DNA of 56,862 bases from UBA1672 sp050633325. Lineage in GTDB: Bacteria > Pseudomonadota > Alphaproteobacteria > Micavibrionales > Micavibrionaceae. The notes beneath the pieces are model-generated. The model was given only the letters and a program-made list of their open reading frames with translations, was not told the origin of the DNA and made no database searches. The DNA lies in assembly GCA_050633325.1 (NCBI GenBank), contig JBOEGH010000019.1, positions 1-56,862 on the forward strand, written 5' to 3'. Position 1 is the stretch's first letter, and each line of letters begins with the position of its first letter. Made by a program: the position numbers and the translations under genes. Shown one piece after another: positions 28,093-37,513 of the stretch.

Positions 28093-29742
28093 ATGCCAGA
28101 GTCACGCAGATCCGATCGAGAAAATATGGAATATGATGTTATTATCATTGGTGCAGGACCATCAGGATTATCTTGCGCAATAAAGTTGAAACAATTATCT
28201 GCGGAAAATGGCACTGATTTAAATGTATGTATTCTTGAAAAAGGATCAGAAGTTGGGGCGCATATAATGTCAGGCGCAGTGTTCGAAACACGCGCACTGG
28301 ATGAACTAATACCTGACTGGAATGATAAGGGCGCACCCTTAACATGTGCGGCCACAAAAGATAAATTCGCCTTTTTAACACAAAGTGGGTCTATTCCCCT
28401 GCCCGCACCGCCTCAAATGCATAACAAAGGTAATTACATTATCTCGCTTGGTAATTTGTGCCGTTGGCTGGGCGAACAAGCAGAAGAGCTGGGTGTGGAA
28501 ATATTTCCGGGATTTGCCGCCACTGAGATCCTGTACGACGATACAGGAAAGGTTATAGGAATCGCCACAGGTGATATGGGCATTGATGAAAATAACGAAA
28601 AAACAGAACAATTTGAACCGGGCATGGAATTACATGCACGCCAAACCATATTCGCCGAGGGCTGCCACGGATCATTGACAAAAATATTAATAGACAAATT
28701 CGACCTTCGCGCAAACAGTGATCCGCAAACTTACGGCTTGGGTATAAAGGAAATATGGGAAATTGACCCAACCAAACACAAACAAGGATTATGTCAGCAC
28801 ACAATAGGATGGCCAATGGACAAAAATACATATGGGGGATCATGGATTTACCATATGGAGGAGAACATAGTTTCTATAGGTTTTGTCGTCGGTTTGGACT
28901 ATAAAAACCCATATTTATCTCCTTACGAAGAAATGCAGCGCTTTAAAACACACCCTAATATAAAACCATTATTAGAGGGCGGTAAGCGCATCGCGTATGG
29001 TGCACGCACATTAGTAGAGGGTGGCTTTCAATCACTGCCAAAGCTGACTTTTGAAGGTGGGATTTTAATAGGAGATACAGCAGGTTTTTTAAATGTTCCT
29101 AAAATAAAAGGTAATCATACCGCTATGAAGTCCGGCATGGTCGCAGCAGAAAGCGTGTTTTCACACCTAAACGAAACAGAAGAATGGGGAACTGAATGTG
29201 TATCATACACAGACAATCTCAAGAAAACTTGGCTATGGGATGAGCTAAAATCAGTAAGAAATATACGCCCCGGCTTTCACAAAGGATTACTAAGCGGCCT
29301 AATAAACGCGGCAATAGAAACCATAACTGGGGGAAAGCTATCGCGAACTCTGATAAATCATGCAGACCATACGCAACTTGATAAAGCTTCATCACATAGC
29401 CCCATTGAATACCCAAAACCTGACGGTGTAGTAACATTTGATAAATTGACCTCTGTTCAACTATCAAATACCAATCACGCCGAAAACCAACCTTGCCACC
29501 TAAAGTTAAAAGATCCGTCAATTCCAATTTCTGTTAATCTACCTGAATATGCAGAACCTGCGCAGCGTTATTGCCCTGCCGGTGTTTATGAAATCATTGA
29601 AACAGATGACGGTAATCAGAAATTCCAAATCAACAGTCAAAACTGTGTGCATTGTAAGACCTGTGACATAAAAGATCCGTCTCAAAACATAACTTGGTGC
29701 GTGCCCCAAGGAACAGATGGGCCAAATTATCCGGGGATGTAA
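28093..29742 (+). CDS. Electron transfer flavoprotein-ubiquinone oxidoreductase
   Basis: A 549-residue membrane-associated flavoprotein passing electrons from ETF (fatty acid and amino acid oxidation) to ubiquinone. FAD-binding motif IIIGAGPSGLSCAIKL near residue 16; conserved central HTIGWPMD...GGSWIYHM and GTNHTAMKSGM-like quinone-site region (GNHTAMKSGMVAAE); the C-terminal 4Fe-4S domain carries CPAGVYEI (about residue 493) and CVHCKTCDIKDPSQNITW, giving the four ligand cysteines. Length is usual for the family. GAGGAG lies nine bases before ATG 28093. It is divergent from the glycosylase; etfAB are not in the window. Confidence 0.95.
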   Translation: MPESRRSDRENMEYDVIIIGAGPSGLSCAIKLKQLSAENGTDLNVCILEKGSEVGAHIMSGAVFETRALDELIPDWNDKGAPLTCAATKDKFAFLTQSGSIPLPAPPQMHNKGNYIISLGNLCRWLGEQAEELGVEIFPGFAATEILYDDTGKVIGIATGDMGIDENNEKTEQFEPGMELHARQTIFAEGCHGSLTKILIDKFDLRANSDPQTYGLGIKEIWEIDPTKHKQGLCQHTIGWPMDKNTYGGSWIYHMEENIVSIGFVVGLDYKNPYLSPYEEMQRFKTHPNIKPLLEGGKRIAYGARTLVEGGFQSLPKLTFEGGILIGDTAGFLNVPKIKGNHTAMKSGMVAAESVFSHLNETEEWGTECVSYTDNLKKTWLWDELKSVRNIRPGFHKGLLSGLINAAIETITGGKLSRTLINHADHTQLDKASSHSPIEYPKPDGVVTFDKLTSVQLSNTNHAENQPCHLKLKDPSIPISVNLPEYAEPAQRYCPAGVYEIIETDDGNQKFQINSQNCVHCKTCDIKDPSQNITWCVPQGTDGPNYPGM

Positions 29743-29809
29743 ATTTACTCTGGCAAAAGAAGAAGAATTTCTTCTATAATAATTATCCAAAGTTAAGGGC
29801 TTTCTTATA

Positions 29810-31543
29810 ATGAAAAAAACTCACTTCCTACTTGCAACATGTTGCGTCACCTTGGGCACTTGGTTTTTAACGGATAGAACAACAGCATCAAGCACAGTAA
29901 CAGAAACAAAAAACGCGACTGTGCAAAAAAGTGGCGAGATAAACAGCAATAGCCAAAATAAAATATACGCAAATGCCGGGAACTATTTATCCAGTAGGTT
30001 TGCACAAAACAACCATGACTGGGTCAGTGCCGAGGAATTCTTAAATAAAATAACTAGCATGGATAATTCCCCTGACAATATGATGCAACGTGCTATGATT
30101 TTATCAATGGGAGCTGGAAAAGCCGACAAGGCAATAACCATAGCAAAACAAATAAAGAAAGATCACCCTGACAATTTAAATGTTATTACCGAAATATTCA
30201 TAATAGTTGATGAAATAATAAAAAAAGATTATGAAACGGCACAACATCTTCTAGATAATATGCCATATGACGGAACCGCCAAGTTTATCGCTCCATTTAT
30301 AAAAGGATGGCTTAGCGCAACACAGAATAAATTGGATATCAAAGATCTACAACAAAGCACGATGCAACTTTATCACGCTATACTAATTTCAGATTACTTA
30401 GGAGATCACTCACATATTGAGAAAATGATCGATAGGTCTTTAAAAGTAGAAAATATTAGCGACAGAGAAAAAAGCAGAATCGCGGACCTATATGCACATG
30501 TAGGCATCAAAAACAAAGCGGAGAATATTTACAAAGATATTCTGGCAAAGAACCCTAAAAACAAAGCCATAGAAAACAAACTCAAGAACATCAAACAAAA
30601 AACGGATAAACCATTATTTAAAAAAATCAATTCTGCTCAATATGGTTTAGCCAAGGCGTTCCATGACATAGCGTCTATATTACACAATGAAAAAAATGAC
30701 GAAAGCGCAAGGGTCTTCGCACATATTGCATTACATGTTGAGCCCGACATGATGAAAACAAAAATTCTTTTGGCGCAAATAAATACAAATCACAAACAAT
30801 ACAAAAAAGCAGTCGATATATATCAGTCCATTCCATCCACATCAGAAGAATATATTACCGCACAACACGAGATAGTAGACATCTATGAAACGACTGAGCG
30901 TTTTGATGACGCGTTACAATTACTGAAGAAATTACCAAACGCAGACAATGATGCCGACACTCTTATAAAAATCGGCAATTTATACCGACATCAAGAAAAA
31001 TACGATCTAGCATTAAAATCATACAATTTGGCAGCAACCGTAATCGGAGATAAAGTCCCCGATGAATACTGGCATTTACATTACGTACGTGGGATTGCGT
31101 ATGAACAGACCGACAATTGGGAAAAAGCGGAAACTGAGCTTAAGAAAGCACTAAGCATGCGCCCTGATCACCCATATATATTGAACTATCTAGGATATGC
31201 ATGGGCAGATAAAGGTATTAACCTAAAAGAGTCTCTCAAGCTGATACAGCATGCAGTAAATTTAATGCCCTCTGACGGATATATTACAGATTCCTTGGGA
31301 TGGGTTATGTACCGTACGAAAAATTATAAACGTGCTGTACCTGTGTTAGAGCGTGCAGTAGAACTGCTGCCTTACGACCCCACTATTAACGATCACCTAG
31401 GTGATGCTTATTGGAAAGTAGGAAGGCTTTTAGAGGCTAAATTCCAATGGAATCGCGCTAAAAACCATTCAACTGATGATGATCAAATAAAAGAAATAGA
31501 AATAAAACTAACATCAGGTATTACAAGCAATGCTGAAAAATGA
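29810..31543 (+). CDS. Exported tetratricopeptide-repeat protein
   Basis: A 577-residue protein with an N-terminal hydrophobic segment (FLLATCCVTLGTWFL) that is a signal peptide or anchor; a Cys pair at residues 11-12 might allow lipidation but there is no clean lipobox. Most of the rest is TPR helices; the clearest repeats are near residues 225-300 and 390-545 (for instance NLYRHQEKYDLALKSYNLA, WEKAETELKKALSMRPDHP, LNYLGYAWADKG, AVPVLERAVELLPYDP). This C-terminal layout matches the alphaproteobacterial TPR protein that commonly precedes ispE. Its stop overlaps the ispE start (ATGA), so the two genes are translationally coupled. It is probably a periplasmic scaffold. Confidence 0.85.
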   Translation: MKKTHFLLATCCVTLGTWFLTDRTTASSTVTETKNATVQKSGEINSNSQNKIYANAGNYLSSRFAQNNHDWVSAEEFLNKITSMDNSPDNMMQRAMILSMGAGKADKAITIAKQIKKDHPDNLNVITEIFIIVDEIIKKDYETAQHLLDNMPYDGTAKFIAPFIKGWLSATQNKLDIKDLQQSTMQLYHAILISDYLGDHSHIEKMIDRSLKVENISDREKSRIADLYAHVGIKNKAENIYKDILAKNPKNKAIENKLKNIKQKTDKPLFKKINSAQYGLAKAFHDIASILHNEKNDESARVFAHIALHVEPDMMKTKILLAQINTNHKQYKKAVDIYQSIPSTSEEYITAQHEIVDIYETTERFDDALQLLKKLPNADNDADTLIKIGNLYRHQEKYDLALKSYNLAATVIGDKVPDEYWHLHYVRGIAYEQTDNWEKAETELKKALSMRPDHPYILNYLGYAWADKGINLKESLKLIQHAVNLMPSDGYITDSLGWVMYRTKNYKRAVPVLERAVELLPYDPTINDHLGDAYWKVGRLLEAKFQWNRAKNHSTDDDQIKEIEIKLTSGITSNAEK

Positions 31544-32448
31544 AAAATAAGCAAAAAGACAGCTTTACAATTTTTGCACCAGCAAAAGTGAATTTATTTC
31601 TACACATCACAGACCGCCTTAGTAACGGTTACCACATGTTAGATTCATTAGTTGCCTTCGCGGACATTGGCGATTCAATACAAATAGAGCCCGCAGAATC
31701 ATTCTCCTTCCATACAAAAGGACCGTTTGCAAACCAATTCAAAACTACGGAAAATAGCGGATTTTTAGACAGCGAAAACCTTATAGTGAAAGCAGCAAGG
31801 TTTTTGTCTCAAACAACAGATAAACCATTAAATGTAAAAATCACACTAAACAAGAATCTACCCTTATCTTCTGGCATAGGGGGCGGTTCTTCTGATGCGG
31901 CCGCCACCATTTGGGGATTGCAAGAATTATGGGGATTAGAGCATAGCGAAGATTACGTAATGCCTATCATGACGAAATTAGGTGCAGATGTTCCTGTATG
32001 CTTTCATTGCCGTCCCACAATCATGCGTGGTATTGGCGATGTCCTCTTGCCCGCACCAGACATGCCAGAAATTCCTATATTAATCATAAATCCACTAGTT
32101 TCATGCGTTACACAAAATGTATTCTTGCATTATGATGGTTCATTAAAGAACAATATTGATTTACCTAATCGTTTCAACTGCGTGCATGAACTAATAAAAA
32201 CTCTCAACATGACTGAAAACGATTTATTTGATCCTGCCATAACGATAATTCCCGAAATAAAGAATGTTATCAACGCGCTTAATGCGCAGGACAGTTGCCT
32301 GTTCAGCAGGATGAGCGGATCAGGAGCTAGCTGTTTTGGTCTGTTTGAAAGCATCGAGCACGCGGAAAAAGCAGCAAATAAAATTATAACCGAAAACCCT
32401 GATTGGTGGGTAAAAACCGGCTTCCTTAACCGACCTGAGCGTTACTAA
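31540..32448 (+). CDS. ispE: 4-diphosphocytidyl-2-C-methyl-D-erythritol kinase
   Basis: GHMP-family kinase of the MEP isoprenoid pathway, 302 residues. Key segments: APAKVNLFLHITDRLSNGYH at the N-terminus with the catalytic Lys and the GYH substrate segment, and the ATP-binding glycine-rich loop LPLSSGIGGGSSDAAATIWG (residues about 107-126) followed by the catalytic Asp of LGADVPVCF, then the C-terminal MSGSGASCFGLF. All landmarks are intact. It shares the ATGA overlap with the TPR gene upstream and converges on the pseudouridine synthase gene. Confidence 0.95.
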   Translation: MKNKQKDSFTIFAPAKVNLFLHITDRLSNGYHMLDSLVAFADIGDSIQIEPAESFSFHTKGPFANQFKTTENSGFLDSENLIVKAARFLSQTTDKPLNVKITLNKNLPLSSGIGGGSSDAAATIWGLQELWGLEHSEDYVMPIMTKLGADVPVCFHCRPTIMRGIGDVLLPAPDMPEIPILIINPLVSCVTQNVFLHYDGSLKNNIDLPNRFNCVHELIKTLNMTENDLFDPAITIIPEIKNVINALNAQDSCLFSRMSGSGASCFGLFESIEHAEKAANKIITENPDWWVKTGFLNRPERY

Positions 32449-32458
32449 GACTATTGGT

Positions 32459-33145
32459 TTAAAATGGGCATTTTGACTCAAACCATATTTGCCTACCATC
32501 ATCAGGGTGGTGAATCATCAGTTTATGCGCGTGAAGATGTAAACGGTTCTCTGCTTTAAAAGCTTGTTCATGGGCATAGAAATCATCTCCTAATATCGGA
32601 TGACCTATTTCTGCCATATGAACGCGCAGTTGATGTGTTCGACCAGTTATAGGATAAAGAGCGACACGGGTTAGACCAACCTCTCTATCTATCACCTCCC
32701 AATTAGTTTGCGATGAACGGCCATTTTCATGGTCAACCATTTGCAACGGACGATTTGGCCAGTCACAAATTAGAGGTAAATCAATTTCTCCTGTATTTTC
32801 CTCAATATCACCCCAAACACGTGCTATATAAACTTTTTTAGTTTTGCGGCGTTCGAACTGTAATCCAATATTACGATGTGATTCTGCATTCATGGCCATA
32901 ACAATAATACCGGATGTTGACATATCAAGACGATGTACAATACGAGCCTCTGGGAACTCGCACTTCACACGTGTTTCAAGACTGTCTTTATGCTCCTCCT
33001 TGCGCCCCGGAACGCTTAACAACTCTGCAGGCTTGGATAAGACAAGTATATCATCATCATTATATATAATGTCCAAAGCAGTGTCAGGAGGATCATAAAT
33101 GAAATCTGCAGGTGGCTTACGCGGAAAAACTACTTTTTTACACAT
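32459..33145 (-). CDS. RluA-family RNA pseudouridine synthase
   Basis: A 228-residue cytoplasmic enzyme isomerising uridine in tRNA and/or 23S rRNA. The catalytic Asp lies in ARIVHRLDMSTSGIIVMA, with PLQM and ITGRTHQLRVHMAEIGHPILGD downstream, exactly the RluA pattern; there is no S4 domain, so it belongs to the compact RluA subgroup (E. coli RluA modifies tRNA U32 and rRNA U746). ATG 33145 is preferred over GTG 33148 because AGGGG sits six bases upstream of it. Target specificity cannot be read from the sequence. Confidence 0.88.
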   Translation of the reverse strand: MCKKVVFPRKPPADFIYDPPDTALDIIYNDDDILVLSKPAELLSVPGRKEEHKDSLETRVKCEFPEARIVHRLDMSTSGIIVMAMNAESHRNIGLQFERRKTKKVYIARVWGDIEENTGEIDLPLICDWPNRPLQMVDHENGRSSQTNWEVIDREVGLTRVALYPITGRTHQLRVHMAEIGHPILGDDFYAHEQAFKAENRLHLHAHKLMIHHPDDGRQIWFESKCPF

Positions 33146-33262
33146 CACATGCCCCTAAAACAGATGTAAAATTAATTTTACAAGACTATAAATAAAGAAA
33201 ATTTAAATACCAAGCCATTTCATAAGTTGAAAGAAAACTCACAACATGTCAGTATAGTGACT

Positions 33263-34006
33263 ATGTGTAAGATATTAAAAATTATGACTATGGTTAGTTT
33301 ATCCATCTCTTGTGTTTCTGCTTCTTCGCAGGTGGCTGCACAAAATTATCACGGTGGATATTCCAAAGGAAGCCAACTAGAGAAAAAAGACGAAGCGCAG
33401 CGCCCGATTGCAAAGGTCTTTTCTTCAAAAATAAGCAGTGCTAAGCAAGGTGAGCATCTGGATATTATATATAACAACTTATATGTCTCGCTTTGGCTGT
33501 ACGCCAGCACAGGTTTTGTTCACCAAAAGAAATTGAGCAATAAAGTAACTCCGGATAAATTCCAGAATACTCGTTATAAAAAAGAATTCTCAGGTAGCAT
33601 AGAAAAAGCAATGGAGAATCTAAATAACAGCTATAGAGAGATGCAAGACGATATTGAAAATGCAGAACGTCAATTCGTAGAAATACGTCCTGCTATTAGA
33701 GCAGCCGATCACGAAACAATAGATAAATTGTGGAAAGATAAAATAGACGAATTTCGTAATAAGTCTGATATGTATTTTAAATTACAGCATAAGTTCCTAA
33801 ACACATATGGAAAATTGGTTAAGTTTATCATACAACAAAACGGCCGTTACACATATAAAAGTGGTGAAAAGGCAGTGGCCTTCTATAATTTTGGAGGATA
33901 CCAGTTCTACGGCAAATCAATAGACAGCCTTAGAATGACTAGCTTCAAACAAAGAAAACTGCTTAGAGAAAATGCACCGTCCGGTGTAGATCCTGAGTTC
34001 GAATAA
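33263..34006 (+). CDS. Exported helical protein of unknown function
   Basis: Not recognised. The N-terminus (from ATG 33263) is a signal peptide, MCKILKIMTMVSLSISCVSA, with likely cleavage at or near SSQVAAQ; an upstream in-frame TTG at 33227 would only add a polar extension. The mature part is predominantly helical and charged, with a segment of heptad character at about residues 105-185 (SIEKAMENLNNSYREMQDDI), and a Tyr/Phe-rich patch near the end (FYNFGGYQFYG). It is followed after 6 bp by a membrane-anchored helical protein, so the pair probably works together in the envelope. Confidence 0.65.
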   Translation: MCKILKIMTMVSLSISCVSASSQVAAQNYHGGYSKGSQLEKKDEAQRPIAKVFSSKISSAKQGEHLDIIYNNLYVSLWLYASTGFVHQKKLSNKVTPDKFQNTRYKKEFSGSIEKAMENLNNSYREMQDDIENAERQFVEIRPAIRAADHETIDKLWKDKIDEFRNKSDMYFKLQHKFLNTYGKLVKFIIQQNGRYTYKSGEKAVAFYNFGGYQFYGKSIDSLRMTSFKQRKLLRENAPSGVDPEFE

Positions 34007-34012
34007 GTAACT

Positions 34013-34684
34013 ATGGCAGAATCAAAATTGCGATTATCTATAATTGCGATCTCAATGATTTTAATTATTGGGGGAACTTTCTATAAAGTTCACCATGACA
34101 AACAACAAGAAATAAAACGAATAGAACAAGAAATCGAGGCAGAGAAGCTTCGGAAGGCAAAACAAAGAGAAGAGCTAAACCAATTATTTGATTTGCACAT
34201 AACCAATTTCAAAAATGAGCTCAAAGAAAATGCATCCTCTTACAAGAACAGCCGCTTGGTCTTAAAAGAAATATTCAGCCCACATAACTTTGAAACAAAA
34301 GAATATACAAAAGAAATATATTCATTATTCAAGAATAACGTTGCACCTAACCTACGTGCCAAAGCCAATGAAATTATAAATATATTTGTTAAATACAAAG
34401 AGTTATTAGAAAATGACATGAGCACACATGACAGCGATACAAAGAAACAATTCCTTTTAAAATGGCACGAAGCCAGCCAAGAACAACTGAACAAATATAT
34501 TGACTTCTTTACAAAAGAAGAAGAGTTGATCCAAGCTTATGAAGAATTAGTAACGTTTTATTACGTTCACTCAAATTTATTTTCTGTAGACATAAAAAAC
34601 AACATATTCTTGTTTGACAGAGAAGAAGATAAAAGAGCAGAAACTAAGATCAAAAACAAAATACAAAGCATAAAACGAAAATAA
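34013..34684 (+). CDS. Membrane-anchored coiled-coil protein of unknown function
   Basis: A 223-residue protein with one N-terminal transmembrane helix (residues 8-24, IIAISMILIIGGTFY) preceded by basic residues, then a charged coiled coil (about 28-60, rich in Gln/Glu/Lys) and a further helical domain to the C-terminus, very rich in Lys and Glu. The orientation suggests a periplasmic body. It starts 6 bp after the exported helical protein and looks like its operon partner. No family or catalytic motif is seen. Confidence 0.62.
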   Translation: MAESKLRLSIIAISMILIIGGTFYKVHHDKQQEIKRIEQEIEAEKLRKAKQREELNQLFDLHITNFKNELKENASSYKNSRLVLKEIFSPHNFETKEYTKEIYSLFKNNVAPNLRAKANEIINIFVKYKELLENDMSTHDSDTKKQFLLKWHEASQEQLNKYIDFFTKEEELIQAYEELVTFYYVHSNLFSVDIKNNIFLFDREEDKRAETKIKNKIQSIKRK

Positions 34685-34685
34685 A

Positions 34686-34928
34686 CTACACACCAATAAG
34701 GGATAGTTTTTTCTCTTTTGATAGTGATTTAATTTCTATTTCGCGTTTTGTCGCAGATGATCTATCCGCCGTTTCCTCACTATATACTAAACGCAAAGGG
34801 CCTCTACCTCTGGTATATTTTGCACCTACGCCTGTTTCGTGTTCTGACACACGTCTTTCTATATTTGTTGTTATACCAGTGTAATACGTCATATCGGAAC
34901 ATTCCAATATATAGACATACCATGCCAT
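34686..34928 (-). CDS. GIY-YIG domain protein
   Basis: An 80-residue single-domain protein of the YhbQ/UPF0213 type: WYVYILECSDMTYYTGITTN gives the GIY-YIG-like strands (YVY and YTG), followed by the conserved Arg in NIERRVSEHE, the KYTRGRGPLRLVY segment and a Glu in the KREIEIKSL helix. Such proteins share the endonuclease fold of SLX1/UvrC, but the physiological substrate of the small bacterial forms is unclear. Its ATG overlaps the PBP1A stop (TAATG), so it is the downstream gene of that transcript. Confidence 0.85.
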   Translation of the reverse strand: MAWYVYILECSDMTYYTGITTNIERRVSEHETGVGAKYTRGRGPLRLVYSEETADRSSATKREIEIKSLSKEKKLSLIGV

Positions 34929-37477
34929 TAATACAAACCTCCGGTTCCGGTATTTACCGCAGAAGGCTGCGTGTTAGAGTCTGATGTTACGTTATTGTCA
35001 TTATTATTACTTGGCACGTAATAATAATCTTGATCATATGTACCATCACCATAATAATCAGACATCAATGATATACCGTCACCATCCAATATATACATAT
35101 CATCTGTAGGTTCTGTTCCGGTAACAAACGATTCCCATATCACCTTTTCATCATCAGGGCGAGCACGCGCACCGGTTTCAGCATTGATTCTAACATTACG
35201 TATTCCTGAAGGCTTTCTAAACGGTGCAGGAGGTTTGTCTTCTAAAGTTTTCCCTATAAAGCTTTTAAAAATAGGAACAGCAACAGAAGAACCTGTTTCA
35301 CGACGACCTAATGATCGAGGGTTATCAAACCCTGTATACACACCAACAACCAAGTTGGGAGAAAAACCAATAAACCAAGCATCATAAGAATCATTAGTTG
35401 TTCCTGTCTTACCTGCTAATGGTCGTTTCAATGCACGTAATTTAGTCGCAGTACCGCGTTTTATGACACCTTCCATAATAGAAACCATCTGATAAGTTGT
35501 GCGGGGATCGGCAATTTGTTCACGAACATCTGGAACATTTGGCACTTCCTGCCCTTCCCACTTTATCATAGAACTACATCTATCACATGGCCGGTCATCA
35601 TGCTTGAAAACAGTCTGACCATACCTGTCTTGCACCCTATCAATGAATGTCGGATTTATCTTTTTACCACCATTTGCCAAAACACCATAAGCAGCAGTCA
35701 TGCGTAACAATGTACTTTCCGCCGAACCAAGAGAATTAGCAAGCAACGGTGACATTTTATCCGTAATACCAAAATGATCAGAATATCTTGAGATCAAATC
35801 CATTCCTAAAAAGTCTGCCAACCGCACGGTCATCAAATTTCTGGATTTCTCTATACCCACCCTAATTGGCGTCGGACCATAAAAAGTATTCGAGTAATTA
35901 GTAGGCTTCCAAGTCCCTGCGACATCATCTTCCAAAACAAACGGCGCATCCAAAACCAAAGTTGCAGGCGTAAATCCTTTATCTAGCGCAGCCAGATAAA
36001 CGAATGGTTTGAACGCTGAGCCCGGCTGTCTCTTTGCTTGGGTAGCGCGATTAAATTCACTACTGCCATAGCGATAATTCCAGCCACCTTGCATTGCCAA
36101 CACCCGTCCTGTGTGTGGATCCAATGCAATTAAAGCACCTTGAATATGCGGTATTTGCCTCAGATCGTAAGACTTAACGTCATTTTCCGCATCTTTATCT
36201 TTCTTAATACTTACTGACCTTTCCTGCACCATAACAACGTCGCCCATAGTAAATACTTGGTCTAAAGAAGATATAGCAGGCCCAAGTTCGTATCCTTGAT
36301 TACGATATTCTCGCGCCCATTTAACATCAGGCAAGTTAATCACACCTTGATCAAGGTTTAAAAACCCAACCTTGGCTGATTTCTTTTGCACTTCAAGAAT
36401 AACCGCTAAATGCCAGTCTTTTAACATATTTTCAGGGCGTTTTACTTGTTCTAGCTGACGGCGCCAATCATCCATGGTTTCTAAATTTGCCAATGCACCG
36501 CGCCAACCGTGGCGCATATCATAAGCCAATAACCCCTCGCGCAATGATTTTTCCGCTAATAATTGCATATCAGGATCAACAGAAGTCTTAACAACAAGGC
36601 CACCTTGATACAGGCTGTCTTCGCCATAACGACCTGCAAGCTCTCTACGAACTTCTTCCGCGAAATATGGTGCGTCAACTTGCTCAACATATTCCTGCGT
36701 CATTTCAAGTGGAGCCAGCTTCGCCAGTTCTGCTTGCGATTCAGTAATATAACCCTCTGCCAACATTCGACCTATTACCAAGTTACGACGGTACAGTGCT
36801 TTCTTATGATTTTTCACCAAGTGGTAATTATTTGGAGCTTTAGGTAGAGCAGCCAGATAAGCCATCTCCGCCACTGTCAGCTTTTCTAAAGTTTTACCAA
36901 AATAGTGCAAAGAAGCCGCAGCAACACCATGTGCGCCACCACCCAAATAAATTTGGTTTAAATATATCTCTAATATACGGTCTTTACTAAGGGTCTTAGT
37001 CATACGGTATGCCAAGATAGCTTCTTTAATCTTTCTGACTATGCTGACTTCACTGGAAAAGAAAAAATTCTTTGCCACTTGCTGAGTAATAGTGGAAGCA
37101 CCCTCAGGGCGCTTGCGCGCACCCTTAATCTTATTCATCGCATATTTAAGCGAAGCACGTAATATCGCCTTCATATCAACACCAGGATGGGTGTAGAAAT
37201 GCTGATCCTCTATTGAGATAAATGCGTGTTTTAACTGATCAGGTATAAATTCAATCGGAACAAATATACGTTTTTCCTGTGCGAACTCCGCAAGCAAATG
37301 GCCGTCACCGGCATAAAGGCGCGTAACGATAGGGGGTTCATAATTGCGGAGCTGACTATGATCAGGTAGATCTTTGCCATAGTAACTAAGTATATACGCA
37401 AATCCGGCAATCGCGAATACTGCGCCCAAAAACCCAATTGAGAACAAACCCAGAAAACCATACCATAAATATTTCAT
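34928..37477 (-). CDS. mrcA: Penicillin-binding protein 1A (bifunctional glycosyltransferase/transpeptidase)
   Basis: An 849-residue class A PBP polymerising and cross-linking peptidoglycan. One N-terminal membrane anchor (residues about 5-32); glycosyltransferase motifs EDQHFYTHPGVD, GASTITQQVAKNFF and KEAILAYRMTKTLSKDRILE; an OB-like insert (about 320-440); transpeptidase motifs SAFKPF (nucleophile Ser, in RQPGSAFKPFVYLAALD), the SRN equivalent in IEKSRNLMTVRL and KTGTTNDSYDAWF. The C-terminal 60 residues are Asp/Asn/Tyr-rich and probably disordered. Domain order and length are as in Gram-negative PBP1A. Confidence 0.95.
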   Translation of the reverse strand: MKYLWYGFLGLFSIGFLGAVFAIAGFAYILSYYGKDLPDHSQLRNYEPPIVTRLYAGDGHLLAEFAQEKRIFVPIEFIPDQLKHAFISIEDQHFYTHPGVDMKAILRASLKYAMNKIKGARKRPEGASTITQQVAKNFFFSSEVSIVRKIKEAILAYRMTKTLSKDRILEIYLNQIYLGGGAHGVAAASLHYFGKTLEKLTVAEMAYLAALPKAPNNYHLVKNHKKALYRRNLVIGRMLAEGYITESQAELAKLAPLEMTQEYVEQVDAPYFAEEVRRELAGRYGEDSLYQGGLVVKTSVDPDMQLLAEKSLREGLLAYDMRHGWRGALANLETMDDWRRQLEQVKRPENMLKDWHLAVILEVQKKSAKVGFLNLDQGVINLPDVKWAREYRNQGYELGPAISSLDQVFTMGDVVMVQERSVSIKKDKDAENDVKSYDLRQIPHIQGALIALDPHTGRVLAMQGGWNYRYGSSEFNRATQAKRQPGSAFKPFVYLAALDKGFTPATLVLDAPFVLEDDVAGTWKPTNYSNTFYGPTPIRVGIEKSRNLMTVRLADFLGMDLISRYSDHFGITDKMSPLLANSLGSAESTLLRMTAAYGVLANGGKKINPTFIDRVQDRYGQTVFKHDDRPCDRCSSMIKWEGQEVPNVPDVREQIADPRTTYQMVSIMEGVIKRGTATKLRALKRPLAGKTGTTNDSYDAWFIGFSPNLVVGVYTGFDNPRSLGRRETGSSVAVPIFKSFIGKTLEDKPPAPFRKPSGIRNVRINAETGARARPDDEKVIWESFVTGTEPTDDMYILDGDGISLMSDYYGDGTYDQDYYYVPSNNNDNNVTSDSNTQPSAVNTGTGGLY

Positions 37478-37513
37478 TGCTTTTCCTGCATTTTCAGATC
37501 GTAATTTTAACCA

